Assembly: GCF_036373705.1 (NCBI RefSeq)
Contig: NC_089852.1
Span: 29,810,707-29,874,706, forward strand
From: Amia ocellicauda
Lineage: Eukaryota > Chordata > Actinopteri > Amiiformes > Amiidae
Reading direction: 5' to 3'
Length of the DNA stretch: 64,000 nt
Numbering within the stretch: the stretch's first letter is position 1; the number at the start of each line of letters is the position of its first letter. Below are positions 1 through 13,800 of this stretch, one piece after another. Below the pieces are notes generated by a model, which was not told where the DNA came from, did no database searches, and saw nothing but the letters and a program-made list of their open reading frames with translations. A program made the position numbers and the translations under genes.

Positions 1-3000
1 AATGTACACAGACAGCTGGTTTGTGAGTTTGTGGGGAAACAGCACTGGTGGGGAGGCAAACGGACTATAAGTTGTAAGTTGTCTCTTTCTGACAACAGAG
101 AATGGAGTCATTTGACATGAATATTTTAAACTGAGGCTAGTCTTCTGTTCCCTCCGGAGTGTGTGTGCGTGTGCGTGTGCGAAGGGGGGCTTGCAACTGC
201 TAGATACAAAGCTGGATACCATACCCTTTGCCTTATCAAAGTGCTGATATTTTAAAGCTGCGATATAGCAATTCAGGAAGTCATTCCAGCAGCTCCTACA
301 GAGTCTTCTGGGCTTCTGTTTTCTTTTGCTCTACCTTTTATTCCACATTCCTAGGATACAGGGCAATGTGATTCATGCTGAGCAAATACGAGCCATTTAC
401 AAATAATCACATTGTGAACAAGGCTCATATTGACATCTGATTGATATTGCTCTGTTTTTTTTAGAGAAAATAGATTAGTCATTTGCAAAATATTTTTGAG
501 AAACTATTTCAGGTATTTGATTTGTAACTCAGTAATGCACTACCTGTCCCCGTTAGTCCCTGGTGTGTGATAAAGGCTCGCTGCATGTGGGAACCTGCTG
601 TCATACTTCTGATGCAGGAGCTGAGAGACTGTTTGCGCGGTTTGTGTTCAGCAGATGCAAACATATAACAGTGAAGGGTGGTGACATGCTGTGACTGGCA
701 GGCTACATTACTTGGAAGAGGGACTCGTATATTATCATCAGCCTATCTGGGGATTCATAACTACAATAACATTAAAAATGGAGGCTGTAGCTGATATTGG
801 TTGGGAATTGATCTGCGTTGCTTCTATTTGATGGGTATTGAGAGAGATGCATTTTAAAAGGAGGACCATAAATCCTGTAGCGTTCTGGCATTTCTGTGTT
901 CAATTCATGAGTATATTACAAATCAACACACAAAAGGAGAGAGCAGGTGATTGTTTCGCAGGTCTGTGCCATTTTAGACACCTGCTCAGGCTGTTCTCTG
1001 CATAAACTTCTCACGCTTTGATAACTGTGTCACTTGAGGAAGCTTGTGTTCCTCTTGCCCCGGGCGAGACATAGCACACAGGTTGACACGGAAACCCACG
1101 GTACTGAGTGACATGGGAATAGCGGAGCCGCCTCGTTCAGCAAACAGCAGGATGACAGCTCTCAACAGATCTCATTACTGCAGGGACATATCTGGTAGTC
1201 AAACAGGAAGCAGGGAAGTGTGATTATCTGGCTAACAATGCAGAGTGAATGTCACCACGCCACCTAGCCAAGTGAACTGAAAAAGCAATTTGGGAATATC
1301 TGGGATAGTCCTCACTCTCTGTCATCCTGACTAACAGCCAAGCCCCAACTCCCACCTGCATCACTAAACTAGAAATAACAAATGTGAACTACTTGAATCA
1401 AAACAGTGTCTCACTAAGGACGCATTCATTTTCTTCTTCTTTCTGAATGATTTTTCCCACACTGGAATCCCCCTGTGACACTGTACTGTGTTAGATGATA
1501 CACAATGGGAATGGCAGACAGTGTGTAACAGATCCACACCACCCTACGTTGCTCCTTTTCTGCTCCTTAGATATTTCAGACTGCTGAATCCAAACTCTCT
1601 GCCAGACCGTCGCGTACGTTAACATACTGAGAGGTTGATTAACATCTTTAAATTCTCATTAGTCTCAACTAAAGACACTTTTACCAAGTAAGTCAATAAA
1701 ACATATTTGACAACCGCCATTCTTAGTTAATCAGTGGCTTGCAATATAATTTGAACTACATATTAAACCTGAGTAAAATGTATTTTAATTAGATTTTTAA
1801 GAGACAGAGTTGCCTTAAAAAAAGAGTGTGTGTCCCCAAGGCACAGCACTGGTGAATCAGCAGACTGTGCTCAGAGCCCCTGCGGTGTTTCTCTGATCCA
1901 GCCCTGCAGGCAGCAGCGTCTCATTCTCCCAGCTCTGCTCTGCTCTCCTCACAGGCATTGAGATAGTTAAACTGCATGCTGGATTCCAAGAGAAATATTG
2001 TTATCCAGAATAAATCATTTACAAAGGATCTAGACTGTTGTATTCATCTTTTGTCTTCAGCATACAATGCATACCATTCCCTTCTTGTAATGGTGTACTT
2101 ATTTTAATAGTTTTATAGCTACTGCATCATGCTATTACCTGTAGAAATTGTGCTAATAAACAATCTTTGACAAACGCTTTGGAGTATGAAGACATTTTCA
2201 GACAGACTTCTGTTAAATATTTCTGCCACTTTAACAGACACTGCAGGCCGTGGATCACTACATTACAACATGATACATTGAGATATGGATAGATTACTAC
2301 AACCATCATTAGTGTAATAGTATTCAAAAATAATAATTGTCTGCTAGTCTTAATGCCATCAAGGAAACATGTGGTCTTTCAGTGGAGTTGCAGTTGCTTT
2401 GAAGTCCTGGTTTGTAACTGCCGAGAGGATGGCAGGATGCTGTAAAACATTTAATCCATTTTGATTAATGCTACAAAATGAGAGGGTTTTTTTCAGGCCT
2501 AGGAAAGGGATGACGATTAACAGTTTTGATCCTGCGACCAGAGGGGGGGTACAAACACTACAAAGGGTTATAAACCTTCCTCAGGCACTCAGCTGACCCT
2601 GTAAGCTGTTGTGTGTAATTAACTTCTCAGTGGCTCGCCTGGGGTTCGGCAACCCTGGCCCCAGCCCCTGGCCTCATTCTCCCACGTAGCTTTAGTGTGT
2701 CCGTCTGTAGGATGTGACCGTGGCCCCACTGTATGAAGTTTACAACCTAAGCCCTGCACTGCACACTCTGCCTCAACTGGGGGAAAGAAGTACTAGCTGG
2801 TGCCTGTGGACAGGAAGCTGACTTCTCTGCTAACATTTGCAACTTCCTGTGAAACTTACAATCAAGGGAGTTGGATGAAAGAGGGGATTAGCCAGTGAGA
2901 GCTGTGTTTTTGAATAATGCTGTTTACACACCTTATGTCTTGTAGCCCAGGATGCTCAAAGATCAATCCATAAGCCTTTCAAGACTTAAAAAAATGAACT

Positions 3001-4914
3001 TTTGATTAATGCTGTAGAGGTTATGAAAAACTAAATATTTTAAAATGTTCTTTGCAGTGTTACTGCCAACTTCTGGATAGTTGAAAAAAATATCAAATCC
3101 ACTGGGTTTTCATTCTCACCACATTGTAAACTAAACTTAATTAAGCTAAACACATACCAGCTTTGTCATAAATAAATATATGTAAATAAATAAATTGATA
3201 GATCAATAGAAACTCACTGGGCTGAGGGAACGTTGTCTTGGCCGTGTGGACGAGGCATCAGAACCCCCCCAAGGTGTGGAATAGCCTGGGAGTTTGCGGC
3301 AAAGATGGTGTTTGGGGAGGCAAGTGAAGCAACGGATGCTGGGGACCCCACTCCCGAAATGTAATTTACAACTTCACTTTCTGGATTCCACAGATTGTAG
3401 ACATGACAAAACTGCAGGACTGTTATTTGCTTCAATGTTGTAATAAAACATGTTCTTTCATGTTCCCTGTTTATTATTGTTAATTATCTTCTTGCATTAA
3501 AAAAAAAAAAAAAATATATATATATATACACACACACATGTATGTTATGTGTAAAGATGACGGGACGCATGCTGTGAGACTGGGCTGCTTTAATATTCCT
3601 CAGAGAATGCTGTAGTGATACCTGCTGAGTCCTGTACCCAAGTGCATTAGGCTCAATTGCTATGATTAACTCATGTCTTAATTAGAAAAGCTAAATATTA
3701 CTTAATTAAAGGATAAGGAAAGAACTTCCTCTTGGCATGGCAGCTGTAACTTGTCTGGGAGATTTAAAAAAAAAAACTAATCTAAGAAGAAATTGCTTGC
3801 ACCAAAAGAGTCACTTGAAGAAAGGCACATCAAACATCGTACACTGCAAGATAATTAAATGCATATTTAAGTCAACATAGACTTAATAAATATACACACA
3901 TAATTTATACTTTTTAATATACTTTTTATATTTTTTGTTAGTTTTATTTCCTTTTTTTATGAAAGTTTGCAAATGTGACTTCAGAAAGATAATTAAAATG
4001 AACAGCATGTTTTGAATCTCACTGTGTTTGGAGTAATCTTCTTATACCCTATTCTATATGGAAATTGTCTATTTCGTTAATTTGTTACAAGCGGCACTGA
4101 AGACAGCACAGTCTGCACCTTTAGAGCTGAAGAGGCGTTTTTGAAGTGCCTTCCTTGTTAGTGTGGTTCTATGGCACTGCGACAGCGCCCTGCAGTTATT
4201 ATCAATGTCACTCATGTGTGAGTGCTAGAGGCGCTGCCGAGCCAACACTATTTCACCTTACAGACCCTGCACCTGTAATATATAAGCAGAAAACAAAGCT
4301 GTCTTAAGAGGAGTGACTGAATAAAAAATCTTGGCAATGTGACTGTTTTGTAAGAGCTCACTCAGGCGAGACAGTAAACCTCAGTACAAAGGAACAGTTC
4401 AGTTCTTTTTCAGATAAAACACAAAGGCTACATACTTAAGAGCTTTGAGGAAATATTTCCCTTGCATTTACATAATCACTTGGAATGCAAAATATTCTCT
4501 GACAAACAACTAAGTACCAGCATTCGCCAGCACCTACCAGGCAGAATGAGGTAATTCAACAGACAATAATGTTTTATTGATTTATGTGCGTCTCAAAGCA
4601 GTCAAACATGAAAATGATAAGAATAAAATATTCAATGTGTATACACTGGCAGTCAATATTAAAGAGTCGCCTTGAAAATATTTCTAAAATTCAACTATGC
4701 ATCAGAATTGTAAATAATAATGAATGAAACAACTGCAAAGACAATGGAATGATAAAGTATCTTCTCTATATTTGTGCACCAGAAAACAAACATCAAATGA
4801 TTACCTTGTAGGTATTACACAAATATTTTAACAATCTACCCAATTCCTGCTGGGATGGAAAATGTACATGTTGATCATGTGTCCAGCACTGCCTCTTTTA
4901 TACTTTTGAACATA
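1..4914. other. Gene-poor intergenic region
   Basis: I find no exon chain, signal peptide or recognisable domain on either strand. The open frames are short and not flanked by convincing splice sites. The stretch is AT-rich with scattered poly-A and poly-T runs. A poly-A/AT/AC microsatellite lies at 3,499-3,538. It could contain introns or distal regulatory DNA of a gene lying outside the window. Confidence 0.5.
3499..3538. repeat. Compound poly-A / (TA)n / (CA)n microsatellite
   Basis: A run of about 15 A passes directly into TA and then CA dinucleotide repeats. The poly-A start could mark the tail of an old retroposon, but no body is recognisable. Confidence 0.9.
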
Positions 4915-5888
4915 AAGAACATTCAAATGTTTACAAACGAGAGGAGGTCATTCGACCCATCTTGCTCGTTTGGTGTCCATTAATAAGTAAGTGATCCAAG
5001 GATCCTATCCAGTCTATTTTTAAATGTTATTAATAACTAAGTGATCCAAGGATCCTATCCAGTGTATTTTTAAATGTTACCAAACTTTCAGCATCTACCA
5101 CATCGCTGGGGGGTTTGTTCCAGATTGTGACAACTCTCTGTGTGAAGAAGTGTCTCCTGTTTTCTGTCTTGAATGCCTTGAAGCCCAATTTCCATTTGTG
5201 TCCCCGGGGGGCGTGTGTCCCTGCTGATCTGGAAAAGCTCCTCTGGTTGATGTGATCGATGCCTTTCATGATTTTGAAGACTTGAATCAAGTCCCCACGT
5301 AGTCTCCTCTGTTCCAGGGTGAAAAGGTTCAGTTCCTCAGTCTCTCAGTAGGACTTTCCCTTCAGACCTGGAATAAGTCTGGTTGCTCTCCTCTGAACTG
5401 CCTCTAGAGCAGCGATATCTTTCTTGAAGTGTGGAGCCCAGAACTGTCCACAGTATCCAGACGAGCTCTAACTAGTGCATTGTACAGTCTGAACATCACT
5501 GCCCTTGTTCTCAATTCTACACTTTTGACAATATACCCTAACATTGTTTGCCTTTTTTATTGCTTCTCCACATTGTTTGGATGGAGAAAGTGAGGAGTCC
5601 ACATAGACTCCTAGGTCTTTCTCATGCGTTACTTCATCTAGTTCTGTTCCTCCCATAGTGTAATTATAGTGGACATTTTTGTTACCTGCATGTAATACCT
5701 TGCACTTGTCCACATTGAATTTCATCTGCCAGGTGTCGGCCCACAACTGAATATTATCTCCCCCCTTTGAATAGCCTGTGCTGCCGAGATTGCATCTGCT
5801 GAGCCACCTATTTTAGTATCATCTGCAAATTTGACAAGTTGGCTAACTATCCCAGAGTCCAGATCATTAATATAGATTAGAAAAGCTT
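4915..5888 (-). mobile_element. 5'-truncated CR1-type LINE, 3' end of the reverse transcriptase ORF
   Basis: Read on the minus strand, the translation shows the reverse transcriptase palm motif FADDTK near 5,830, then WADTWQMKFNVDKCKVLH, KDLGVYVDSSL, an RGDLIQVFKIMKG segment and the C-terminal WNKPPSDVVDAESLVTFKN block. These are typical of CR1-clade LINEs of fish and other vertebrates. The frame is broken by shifts, and the copy is truncated on its 5' side near 5,888, so it is a dead remnant. The last 50 bp of coding sequence (5,031-5,080) are duplicated at 4,981-5,030. The short 3' UTR reads into the intergenic DNA near 4,915. Confidence 0.9.
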
Positions 5889-8800
5889 AATCGAAACATT
5901 TTTAGGATTTCTCCTTCTGTTCTCCCAAAAAATCAAGGTAAAAGTATTTTTCCTACTGATTTCTTTGGCTATGAAACTGGACATTTAATCTGCTTACTGT
6001 TTTCCAGATTTTCTTTCTGTGTCAACAACCTTTGTTTGTATAGTTTGTATATTTATGTATACCATCTCTCTGATTGTTATGTTCCCTGATTGTCCCAGAC
6101 AAATTACAAAAGGCAATTATGGCCACATCACACATTTCTCCTTTAAGGAGCCACGGTAACTTGGTAATCTTACACCCTGGTGTAGTCCTTACAGGACACC
6201 ACAGTAACGTATAACTTCACAACTCCTTCTGTGATCAGCGAAGCAGGAGACATCAGTTACAGTGGATTCACAGCATCAGTGTGATGGTGGTGATTAAGTC
6301 TTGCTAAAGGCTGCTTCCAGATCTTACAGAATAACTTGTGCTAACAAGCAGAAGTAGAGTATGTCGGGGTCTAATGAGGGATCAAAACAATAATTCCTCT
6401 GAAGCAGATCAATGCATGCATGACAAGTGATAATGAAGATATACATCCCTGTATGTAAATCACAGTAAATAAAAAGTTGGACCTCAAATGCAAATAATAC
6501 CTGTAATACATAGGACTGCTGGTAAAACTGCTGGTGCAATGACACACAATTGTCAATACAAAAAAAGTCCTACAGTGGCCACGTCTGCAATGTACGCACT
6601 GCAGGCTCCCACCATGATTAAAATATTGAGAGCAGCATCTAGAGGCAAAAGATGGAGCTAAGACGGTTTAATTACAGTGGGTCAGGGTAGACCAATAGAA
6701 GAGTATGTCTGAATGAAGGCATATGGCGTTGCCAGCTGGTCAGCCATTTACTGTCCTGACTAGTGTGGTGTTTCAGCAGCCCTGACTGCACTGCATTCCC
6801 CTCCTCAGTGCTCGGATCAGGTTCCCTGACAGCGGGTATCTGGTGTTATTCTGTGGCCACCAGAAGACACTAAAAGTTATACTTTGCCTTGTTGTTTGCT
6901 TCTGCTGGAACTGATGGCAGGATAAGTGAGTGTGTTCCCAGGCTGGGATGCTTGGGAACAAGGTCTATTAGTCAAAGCCTGTGCCTGGGAAACTGGGTGA
7001 GTGGGAGTGTTGTGGGATTGCAGACCCACTGCAGAGCAACCATGGAGCAACGTCACTCTCAATCACCATCGCCTCAACCTGCTGTCCTGGCTACCAGTTA
7101 CCAACAGCAGGAAAAAATGCCGACTAGAGCAGAGGGGCTGCAGATACCAAGAGGAAAAAAGCACTTTAGGTTTAATGCTTTTCTATTTAAAATAACATAA
7201 CATTTTACTAAAAATATCTGATTTGTTTTTTAAAGAATTTTATAACACTAATTAATTTTCATTGTATCCTTTCCTTCAATTAAATGTCCAGATTAGCAAA
7301 ACAGTCCTTCTTCTCTAGTGTGGCATGTTGCATCTTCACCAGACTTTCAAAGGCACAAATGTCAGCAGCACAAATTTCATAATTGTACTGCACCCTCTTT
7401 ATTTGATCATGGGGGAAATAGATTATTTATTTTGGGAAGGATATTTAACCTTAACGAACCCCAAATCACAGTTTACAGACCCGTTGTCCCAATCCTGTTT
7501 TACTAGATTTCAGAGCCCAGTACCTAGACAGAGATGCAACCTATCCAGTTGAACAAGCTCCACGAAAAATGCACATCCCCCCTGAAGTGCTGAAGTGTCG
7601 GAGCGAGTCGTGGGTTACTCACCGTCCACGTGACGGCCGGGCATGCTGCCAAGGTGAAGGTTAGCTTTTCTGTCGATACATTGAATGAGACCCGCATCAT
7701 GCTCCACAGCGGCAGGAGAGCAGCGTCTTTCTCAGAGCATCAGAAACACGGAGCAGACAGCTCCTTTCCAGACGGTCCCGGTTTGGGAGGTCTGTCCACC
7801 TGTCACTGAGTGCCTGCACAGCACGGCCCCATCTCCCACTCCTCGTCAGCCCCGGCCCTGCCACTGCTCTAATCAGATTAGCTGGTTTTACAAGTCTGAG
7901 TTGAGGCTGTTAGGAATTTCAGGCAGTCTGGCAAGTCTGTGGAAAAACCCGCTGCACTTCTAGCAGCCGCAAAGTTTTGCCATTTGTTTGATAAAGAATC
8001 AGGGAGTGCAGGTGTACAAGCGTGCATTCAGTCTGAAGCACAATGCCTTGGTCCCACCCTGGGCAGAGGCAGGGCCACTCTGGGACCACAGCTACACTGT
8101 CCCGAGAGGCTACTGTTCTGCAGGCTTAACGCCTTATATGTCTTTTATAAATATATATATATATAAACACACACACAGTATACGTGTCATTTCTGTAAGA
8201 ACTGATAACCTCTGAGTGGGGGCACAACACCAGGTAAAATACACAGAAAATGTGTTGATTTAATAATCACCTGTTCCTGGATTTTAATTGAAGGACACAG
8301 AGGGACTTCTCCCCCTACTGGACGACTCCAGTTATGAAAAGACCAGACAGCTGTGATTTATCACAACACTGAGAATTCATGAACTACTGCCTTTGACTAA
8401 ATAAAGGATGGTAACTTCTCTATCGATTTATTTCCCTATTTAAATATACTCTATTATGTCAATTATTTATTCTGCTTGTATATTTTTTATATAAATACAT
8501 GATATGCAGTATAATACAAATTGAAAATGCAGTTTAAAGCAAAGAAAATGCAAACTAAAGCGAAGAAGATTTATACATAACAACCAGAATCCCATTTCAA
8601 TGATTTCAGCCTTAATGAGTAGAGGTGTCCTTGTAAAGAGTAGTTCCTGACCTGCATTTAGAATACCAATACATTGTGTCAATCTTTTCAGCCAGCTATG
8701 CCAGTAAGCTAAAGCCCATTGAGGAAACGATAGCTGAGTGACTTGGTGAAACATTCAAATCACCCCACTGAGCTTTGCAATCCGCAGGGTCCTCGAGGTA

Positions 8801-10664
8801 TTTCACTGCGCTGATGAAGTAGTCAGTAACACACATGGCCGTGGTTAAATATTCAAGTAATTGTATTTTCATGTACAGCGCTTCAAGCTGTTTTTAGTAT
8901 GAAAGGCGCTATATCAATTATTATTAGTTTTCAACAATATACAGTACATTAATTCAGTAAAGAAAACTACTGCCATCTCGCTACAGTCTATTCTGTGAAC
9001 TTGTACAAGTACTCTTATAACAGCGGCCGTTAGTTTTGGCATGACTGGCCGTGTTTCATGCATCAGTTGTGTTGCATTTTAAAAGCCTTAAATGAAAAGA
9101 AAAAGGCGCATGTGGGTGGGACCGGTGTTCCCCCAGGCAACACGCACACTGCCCAGTGTTAATGGCAGCTAATGCAAAGGCATCCCAGAGACCGGTGTTG
9201 CTCAGTAGAAGGAAAATGGACACGCACTGCTATCGCACTGCAGGCAGCGAGTCTACCCTTTCTCAGCTGGCATTCTGTCATCCAAGGGTCAGCCAACCCT
9301 TCGGCTCTGACGACTGTCAAAAACTGCTGTTACTCACAAGGCAAAGGGAAAGCAGTGTCACCATGGAGACAAAGCAATTGCCACTTCCAGACGGCACACA
9401 CCCCGACATGCATGAGCAACTATATATGGCACAGGAGCTTAAAAAAGGAAATTCAAAGAATCTCTAATAGCATTACTAGTTTAAGAAATATTTAGTAAAC
9501 AAATGTTTAATCTGCCCATGTAGCTGCATACTGAGGGCGAGTCAGTCTCTCAAATGTCCTGATTTCAGTGGATGGTGGGTTATTTAGCTTTGACCCTGGG
9601 CATTCGAATGCACTTTGACCTTCTCTCTTTCCATGGGTGTGTCTCTCAGTAGAGACTGCTATGCCCATATACAGTGTCAGCCACTTTCCTTTACTGCAAA
9701 GTATATAACAGCAGTATTTCACTGTGCCCCAGACAACTTTATCCACACCATTTGGCATGCACTGTTTATCTTTGGGTTCAATCAATAAGTGACTGCCTTG
9801 TATATCATTGATTTTAATGTTAATGTTTAGTTTTAGGGGAGGGGAGAAGTAGCCTACTTAAAATGTTTGAATCATCAGACCATGTTTGAACACTTTTATT
9901 TTAAAAGATTCCTTTGTAAATAACAGGTACTGTATATCAAAAAATAAGTGCAACACTGAAAATAATTTTCTATACAATTGTTAATAATCTAATAATCAGA
10001 AACACACACTGCAGCTAACTCTACTTCACGAGTTTGAGCTTGGGTCCACAGTTGCTAAAGAGTAAACACAAAAAACAAACAGAACCGAGCAATTGTGCTC
10101 TCATTCAGTATCATATTCTCTAAAGAACTATATTACAAAAAGGAATCTATTTTTCAAAGTAAATTATTTAAAATTTGAAATTAAAACAGAAACGAGTATG
10201 AAAAGATTTAATTTACTTACAAGGTTTGGAGTGCTGATAGATCTCAAGCAGGTTCTCTGGATTAAAAAAGAAAACAATACTCAGACTGATGTGCTTCATG
10301 TTTATGTATATCCTTTAACTTGCACAGGGTATGTAGGAGTGAAGTAATATGATAGGATACGCATACACATCTGCATGCTTACAGTGTAGAACTGTACATA
10401 TATTTATTTTTTAATGTTCCTGAAAAATCTCAGCAAACAAAAGCAAAAACGTGAGGTCTTATAGGATTGTACTTTTTACTAAACAGGTTTAAGAACAGAG
10501 CTGATTATGACAGAACACAAAACAACATATTCATTGGAGTTTGGAACAAGTTAACCAGTCAGATTGTAGAAGCAACTACTAAACCATTCAAGAAAAAACT
10601 GAAACAATAAAAACCTTGGATCAATTAGTCTTTATTTTTTATTAACTGTATTAACTGGGGGAAA
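5889..10664. other. Intergenic region without recognisable genes
   Basis: Several open frames of 60-107 codons occur on both strands (for example near 7.7-8.2 and 9.16-9.5 kb), but they overlap one another in different frames, lack splice context and match no family I know. A short (TA)n run lies near 8,150-8,166, and a SINE-like tail fragment lies near 8,868-8,935. Confidence 0.5.
8868..8935 (+). repeat. Probable SINE or LINE 3'-tail fragment
   Basis: The stretch contains CAGCGCTTCAAGC and GAAAGGCGCTATATCAATTA followed by ATTATTAG. The AAAGGCGCTATAT core is a common tail of fish SINE families. No tRNA-like head can be seen upstream, so this is a fragment. Confidence 0.5.
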
Positions 10665-10667
10665 CTG

Positions 10668-10815
10668 CTGTTGTACACTAGAGCATGACACTGTACCTAC
10701 ATTGCTCCAGTAAAAACACAGCTGTATAAATGGGTAATTCTATATAAACAAATATTGTAATAATTGTAATTCGCCCTGGATAAAGGTGTCTGCTAAGAAA
10801 TATAATAATATAATT
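10668..10815 (+). repeat. SINE, 3' part of a tRNA-derived family
   Basis: It contains TTGCTCCAGTAAAAAC, CAGCTGTATAAATGGGTAAT and CGCCCTGGATAAAGGTGTC followed by TGCTAAGAAATA and a short (ATA)n tail. This CCTGGATAAGGGCGTCTGCTAA type of tail is widespread among fish SINEs. The minus-strand copy at 13.6-13.8 kb shares the same tail region. Confidence 0.75.
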
Positions 10816-11504
10816 TAGTGAGGGTGTGATTGCTACTCCATTTGAAATGGGGTGCTTTAACCAAGGAATCACTGCAACAATGTGACTGTGCATTACGGTT
10901 CACAGGAGTTAACTTGGTCCTTATGCTTTGAAGGACTGATTTCAGACAAAGCCTCACACTTACAGGGGCTGTCATTTTTATATCCACTCCTGCTTGTGGA
11001 TCAATTTTATATTGGTATTTTATATATGAGGTTATCTGGGCATTGCCAATCACCAAATGGACAATAAAGAAAGTGAAATCATAAGTACCACTTAGTGTCT
11101 TTATCTTCATTCAGTCTCTTGAGAAACCTGCAGGCTAATGCTAATGCTCAGCACAGAATGCTCTATTGTTAAACACGAGGAGAAAGGAGAGTCTGTAACA
11201 GCAAGAGGCTGGTGGCTGATTTTATCAGTTAGCCAGCACAGATCAGAGAGGATGACACAAAGGACTATAGTTTTTCTTCAGTCATTAGTGGTTATCTTAT
11301 GAAATACTACAATGCACAAAGTGGACTCAGGAAGTCACCTGTTCTTCAAGGAACAGGTTTGCCTCTGACTTCAGAGAGATGCTTTGGTTTAGGCAATAAT
11401 GACAAGAAACACCAGGTATCACTGCAGATTACATTTACTGATGTGTTAAAAGCATTCCTGTTTTGTGTTAAATGTACAGCACTGTGAAACAACAGACAGG
11501 GTTT

Positions 11505-11509
11505 TGTCT

Positions 11510-11547
<38 letters not shown>

Positions 11548-11576
11548 GTGTGTGTGTGTGTGTGTGCGTGCGTGCA
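11505..11576. repeat. (GT)n microsatellite
   Basis: About 70 bp of near-perfect GT dinucleotides with a few GC interruptions. The 60-100 codon frames read through it on both strands are artefacts of the repeat. Confidence 0.95.
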
Positions 11577-12429
11577 GCACTGTGAAAAGACAGAAAGGAC
11601 GCAGCCTCCAGGCTCACACCACTGGGTATGGATTCCTGCTCTTATTTTAAATGACAATATTCAGGCTTCTCTTAATAGTGCTGTTAGGGGACCTTAGGCG
11701 ATACAGGCGGATTTCATGACCTGGAAAAATTAATTTAATACAAAGGAGCCTGTGACCTGTGATGATATTAACCCAGTTTCTAGTGCACAAACCACAGCAG
11801 AGAGTGCTACTAAATCAGTTAGTCTTAATCTTTGACTTCAACTGCATTTCCATATCCCAGAGATGTTTCTCAACAGTCACACAACTGAAGCACACAAGTC
11901 AAATGCCAAAAGCCATAGATCATAATAATCATTATAATATTAATAAATAACTGTCAACTAGACTTGCAATTCACTAGTAAATAAATATATATATAAAAAA
12001 CTAATTATTATATATGAGCAAATTACATATGTAATATTTTATATATATGAATGTGTTGTCAGCATTATATTACAGAGTCTAACTGTGGTTGTTATTTTAA
12101 ATAATCCTGGATATTGATTGCTTTTAAATAAAGGGTGTAATATGTTTTTCTCCTCAGTTGACATAACAGGGACATTTTAAGAAGAGACGCATCTTCTGGT
12201 TTTCAGGGTGTTGATGCAATTAGGAAAGCACATGGTCAGATTTCACATAAGGAAATAAGGTCAACCTTTGACCCTTCCGTGAATCTCAAAGTTATAAAGT
12301 TGCAATGTTGTTCTCCTTTGCGTTTTTGATGTATAAAAACCATAAAGTGGGTTCTAAAAATAATTTAAACCGATAAAAACACACACGAGTTTGTACTTTG
12401 ATCACAGTTTTGATGTGGTGTAGCCCTAA

Positions 12430-13060
12430 GTGTGAGTCGTGTCTGTTGCCTTCCACGCACTGCACGTCCAGTCGGAGCTGCCCCCGCACTGCGCGTCTTG
12501 AACCCCAGCAGGCGCACCGTGTCCCGGGTCACTGGGGCCCCCGCTTCCCGCCGGCGGCCCCCCAGCCCTCCAGGTAACCATGACAACCATTGAAACCCAG
12601 CGGCCTCGACAAAGCCCTTCCGAGACACAGACCTTCAAAATGAAACCAAAAAGTTGCCGACAAAGTTCTTAAACCCGAATAGCTAGAAGATGTTTATTTT
12701 TTTTTTCATTATTGTGATTCAAACAAAAAAAAGAACAACACTACGTCACAATGGAAAGGAACGATTTACCACCAACAACTTGTTGTGCTAATTGTTAACA
12801 TTCTACGCGCAGCTGCCGCACACTTACCTTTGCCATCATTGTGGAGTGCTTGTTTGGGGAGATTAATGTTCTTTCTTGTTCTTTTCAGTAGGTAGCTTCT
12901 TTAAAATCCACGGCTAAGCAACAGAGGCAAATTTAGAAAGGCTTCCACGCCCTCTCATTCATATATCCAAACAGATACGTGTGTCCTTGTTATGGAAAGA
13001 GACGGACAATATCGCATTTTCACAGTCGGATCTGCGCCGGAGCTGGAGGGTAAAGTGAGT
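12430..13060. promoter_or_regulatory. CpG-enriched segment with two candidate first exons
   Basis: This is the only CpG-rich island-like segment in the first 15 kb. On the minus strand, an ATGATGGCAAAG stretch is followed directly by a GTAAGTG donor (near 12,840-12,827). On the plus strand, a 21-codon frame from 12,992 (MERDGQYRIFTVGSAPELEGK) ends at a GTGAGTG donor at 13,055. Neither can be joined to a recognisable second exon in the window. It could be a divergent promoter or a non-coding RNA start. Both readings are inference. Confidence 0.25.
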
Positions 13061-13594
13061 GAACTTATCTCCCCACTGACTCCACCGCACTTCTGCACAC
13101 AACACACTGTCCACTGGAAATAACACACACATATACAACCTGGCACGGCAATACAAGCCAGCCGGTATTGTTGAAGTCCGCACACCCAGTGGTGTGTATG
13201 TAAGTCACTGTTTAAAGTAGTATCTGCATCATCCTTCAACCCGAAACCAGGCGCACTTGTCCCATAGTGAGGCGGAGTCGAAAGTGAAAAGACCGTGAAA
13301 GTGGTGCGTTAAGGTATTGTTCAGCAAGGAAATCTCAGACCTTTGTGGACATCGTTGCTTTTGAAAGTATCGACACAGACCACCCCTATTGCAATTAAAC
13401 TGAAACACTGCACACCATGAAAACGTGTAGGCTGGTTGCCACCTTAGCTATTTTAATAAAAGTTTTGGCCCACACACCTATTATTATCATTATTATTCCC
13501 TGATACATTAGAGTTTGGGGTTTGTGTGTAATAAAACGATCGGACTTGTATTTGCGATGTTGTAAATATTTAGAGTACTATTATATACATTAGC

Positions 13595-13800
13595 CAGGTC
13601 GACTTACAATTGTTACAGTATGTTTTATTATTATTATTATTATTTTAAATACAATTACTCATATACAGTATACAGCTTATTGAAGCAAGGTGCTACCTGC
13701 AAAAGTATAACAGCAATGTCCACCACCTAGGGTTGAACCCATAACCATCAGCTCTGGAGCCCACAGCCCTAATACTCCACACAGCTGGTCATTATTGTAT
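13595..13800 (-). repeat. tRNA-derived SINE, reverse orientation
   Basis: Read on the minus strand, it begins near 13,800 with CAGCTGTGTGGAGTATTAGG, has a B-box-like GGGTTCAACCC at 13,731-13,741, continues through TGCTTCAATAAGCTGTATAC, and ends in the TGTAAGTCGACCTGGC tail near 13,595. An internal (AAT)n run of about 20 bp lies at 13,626-13,646. Head, B box and tail identify a tRNA-type SINE, probably the same family as the fragment at 10.67-10.8 kb. Confidence 0.8.

Noticed and set aside
5030-5746. 86- and 92-codon minus-strand frames as host genes
   Set aside because: They are the C-terminal part of a CR1 reverse transcriptase with frameshifts.
11346-11697. Cys/Val- and His/Thr-repeat frames
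   Set aside because: Translations of the (GT)n microsatellite on both strands.
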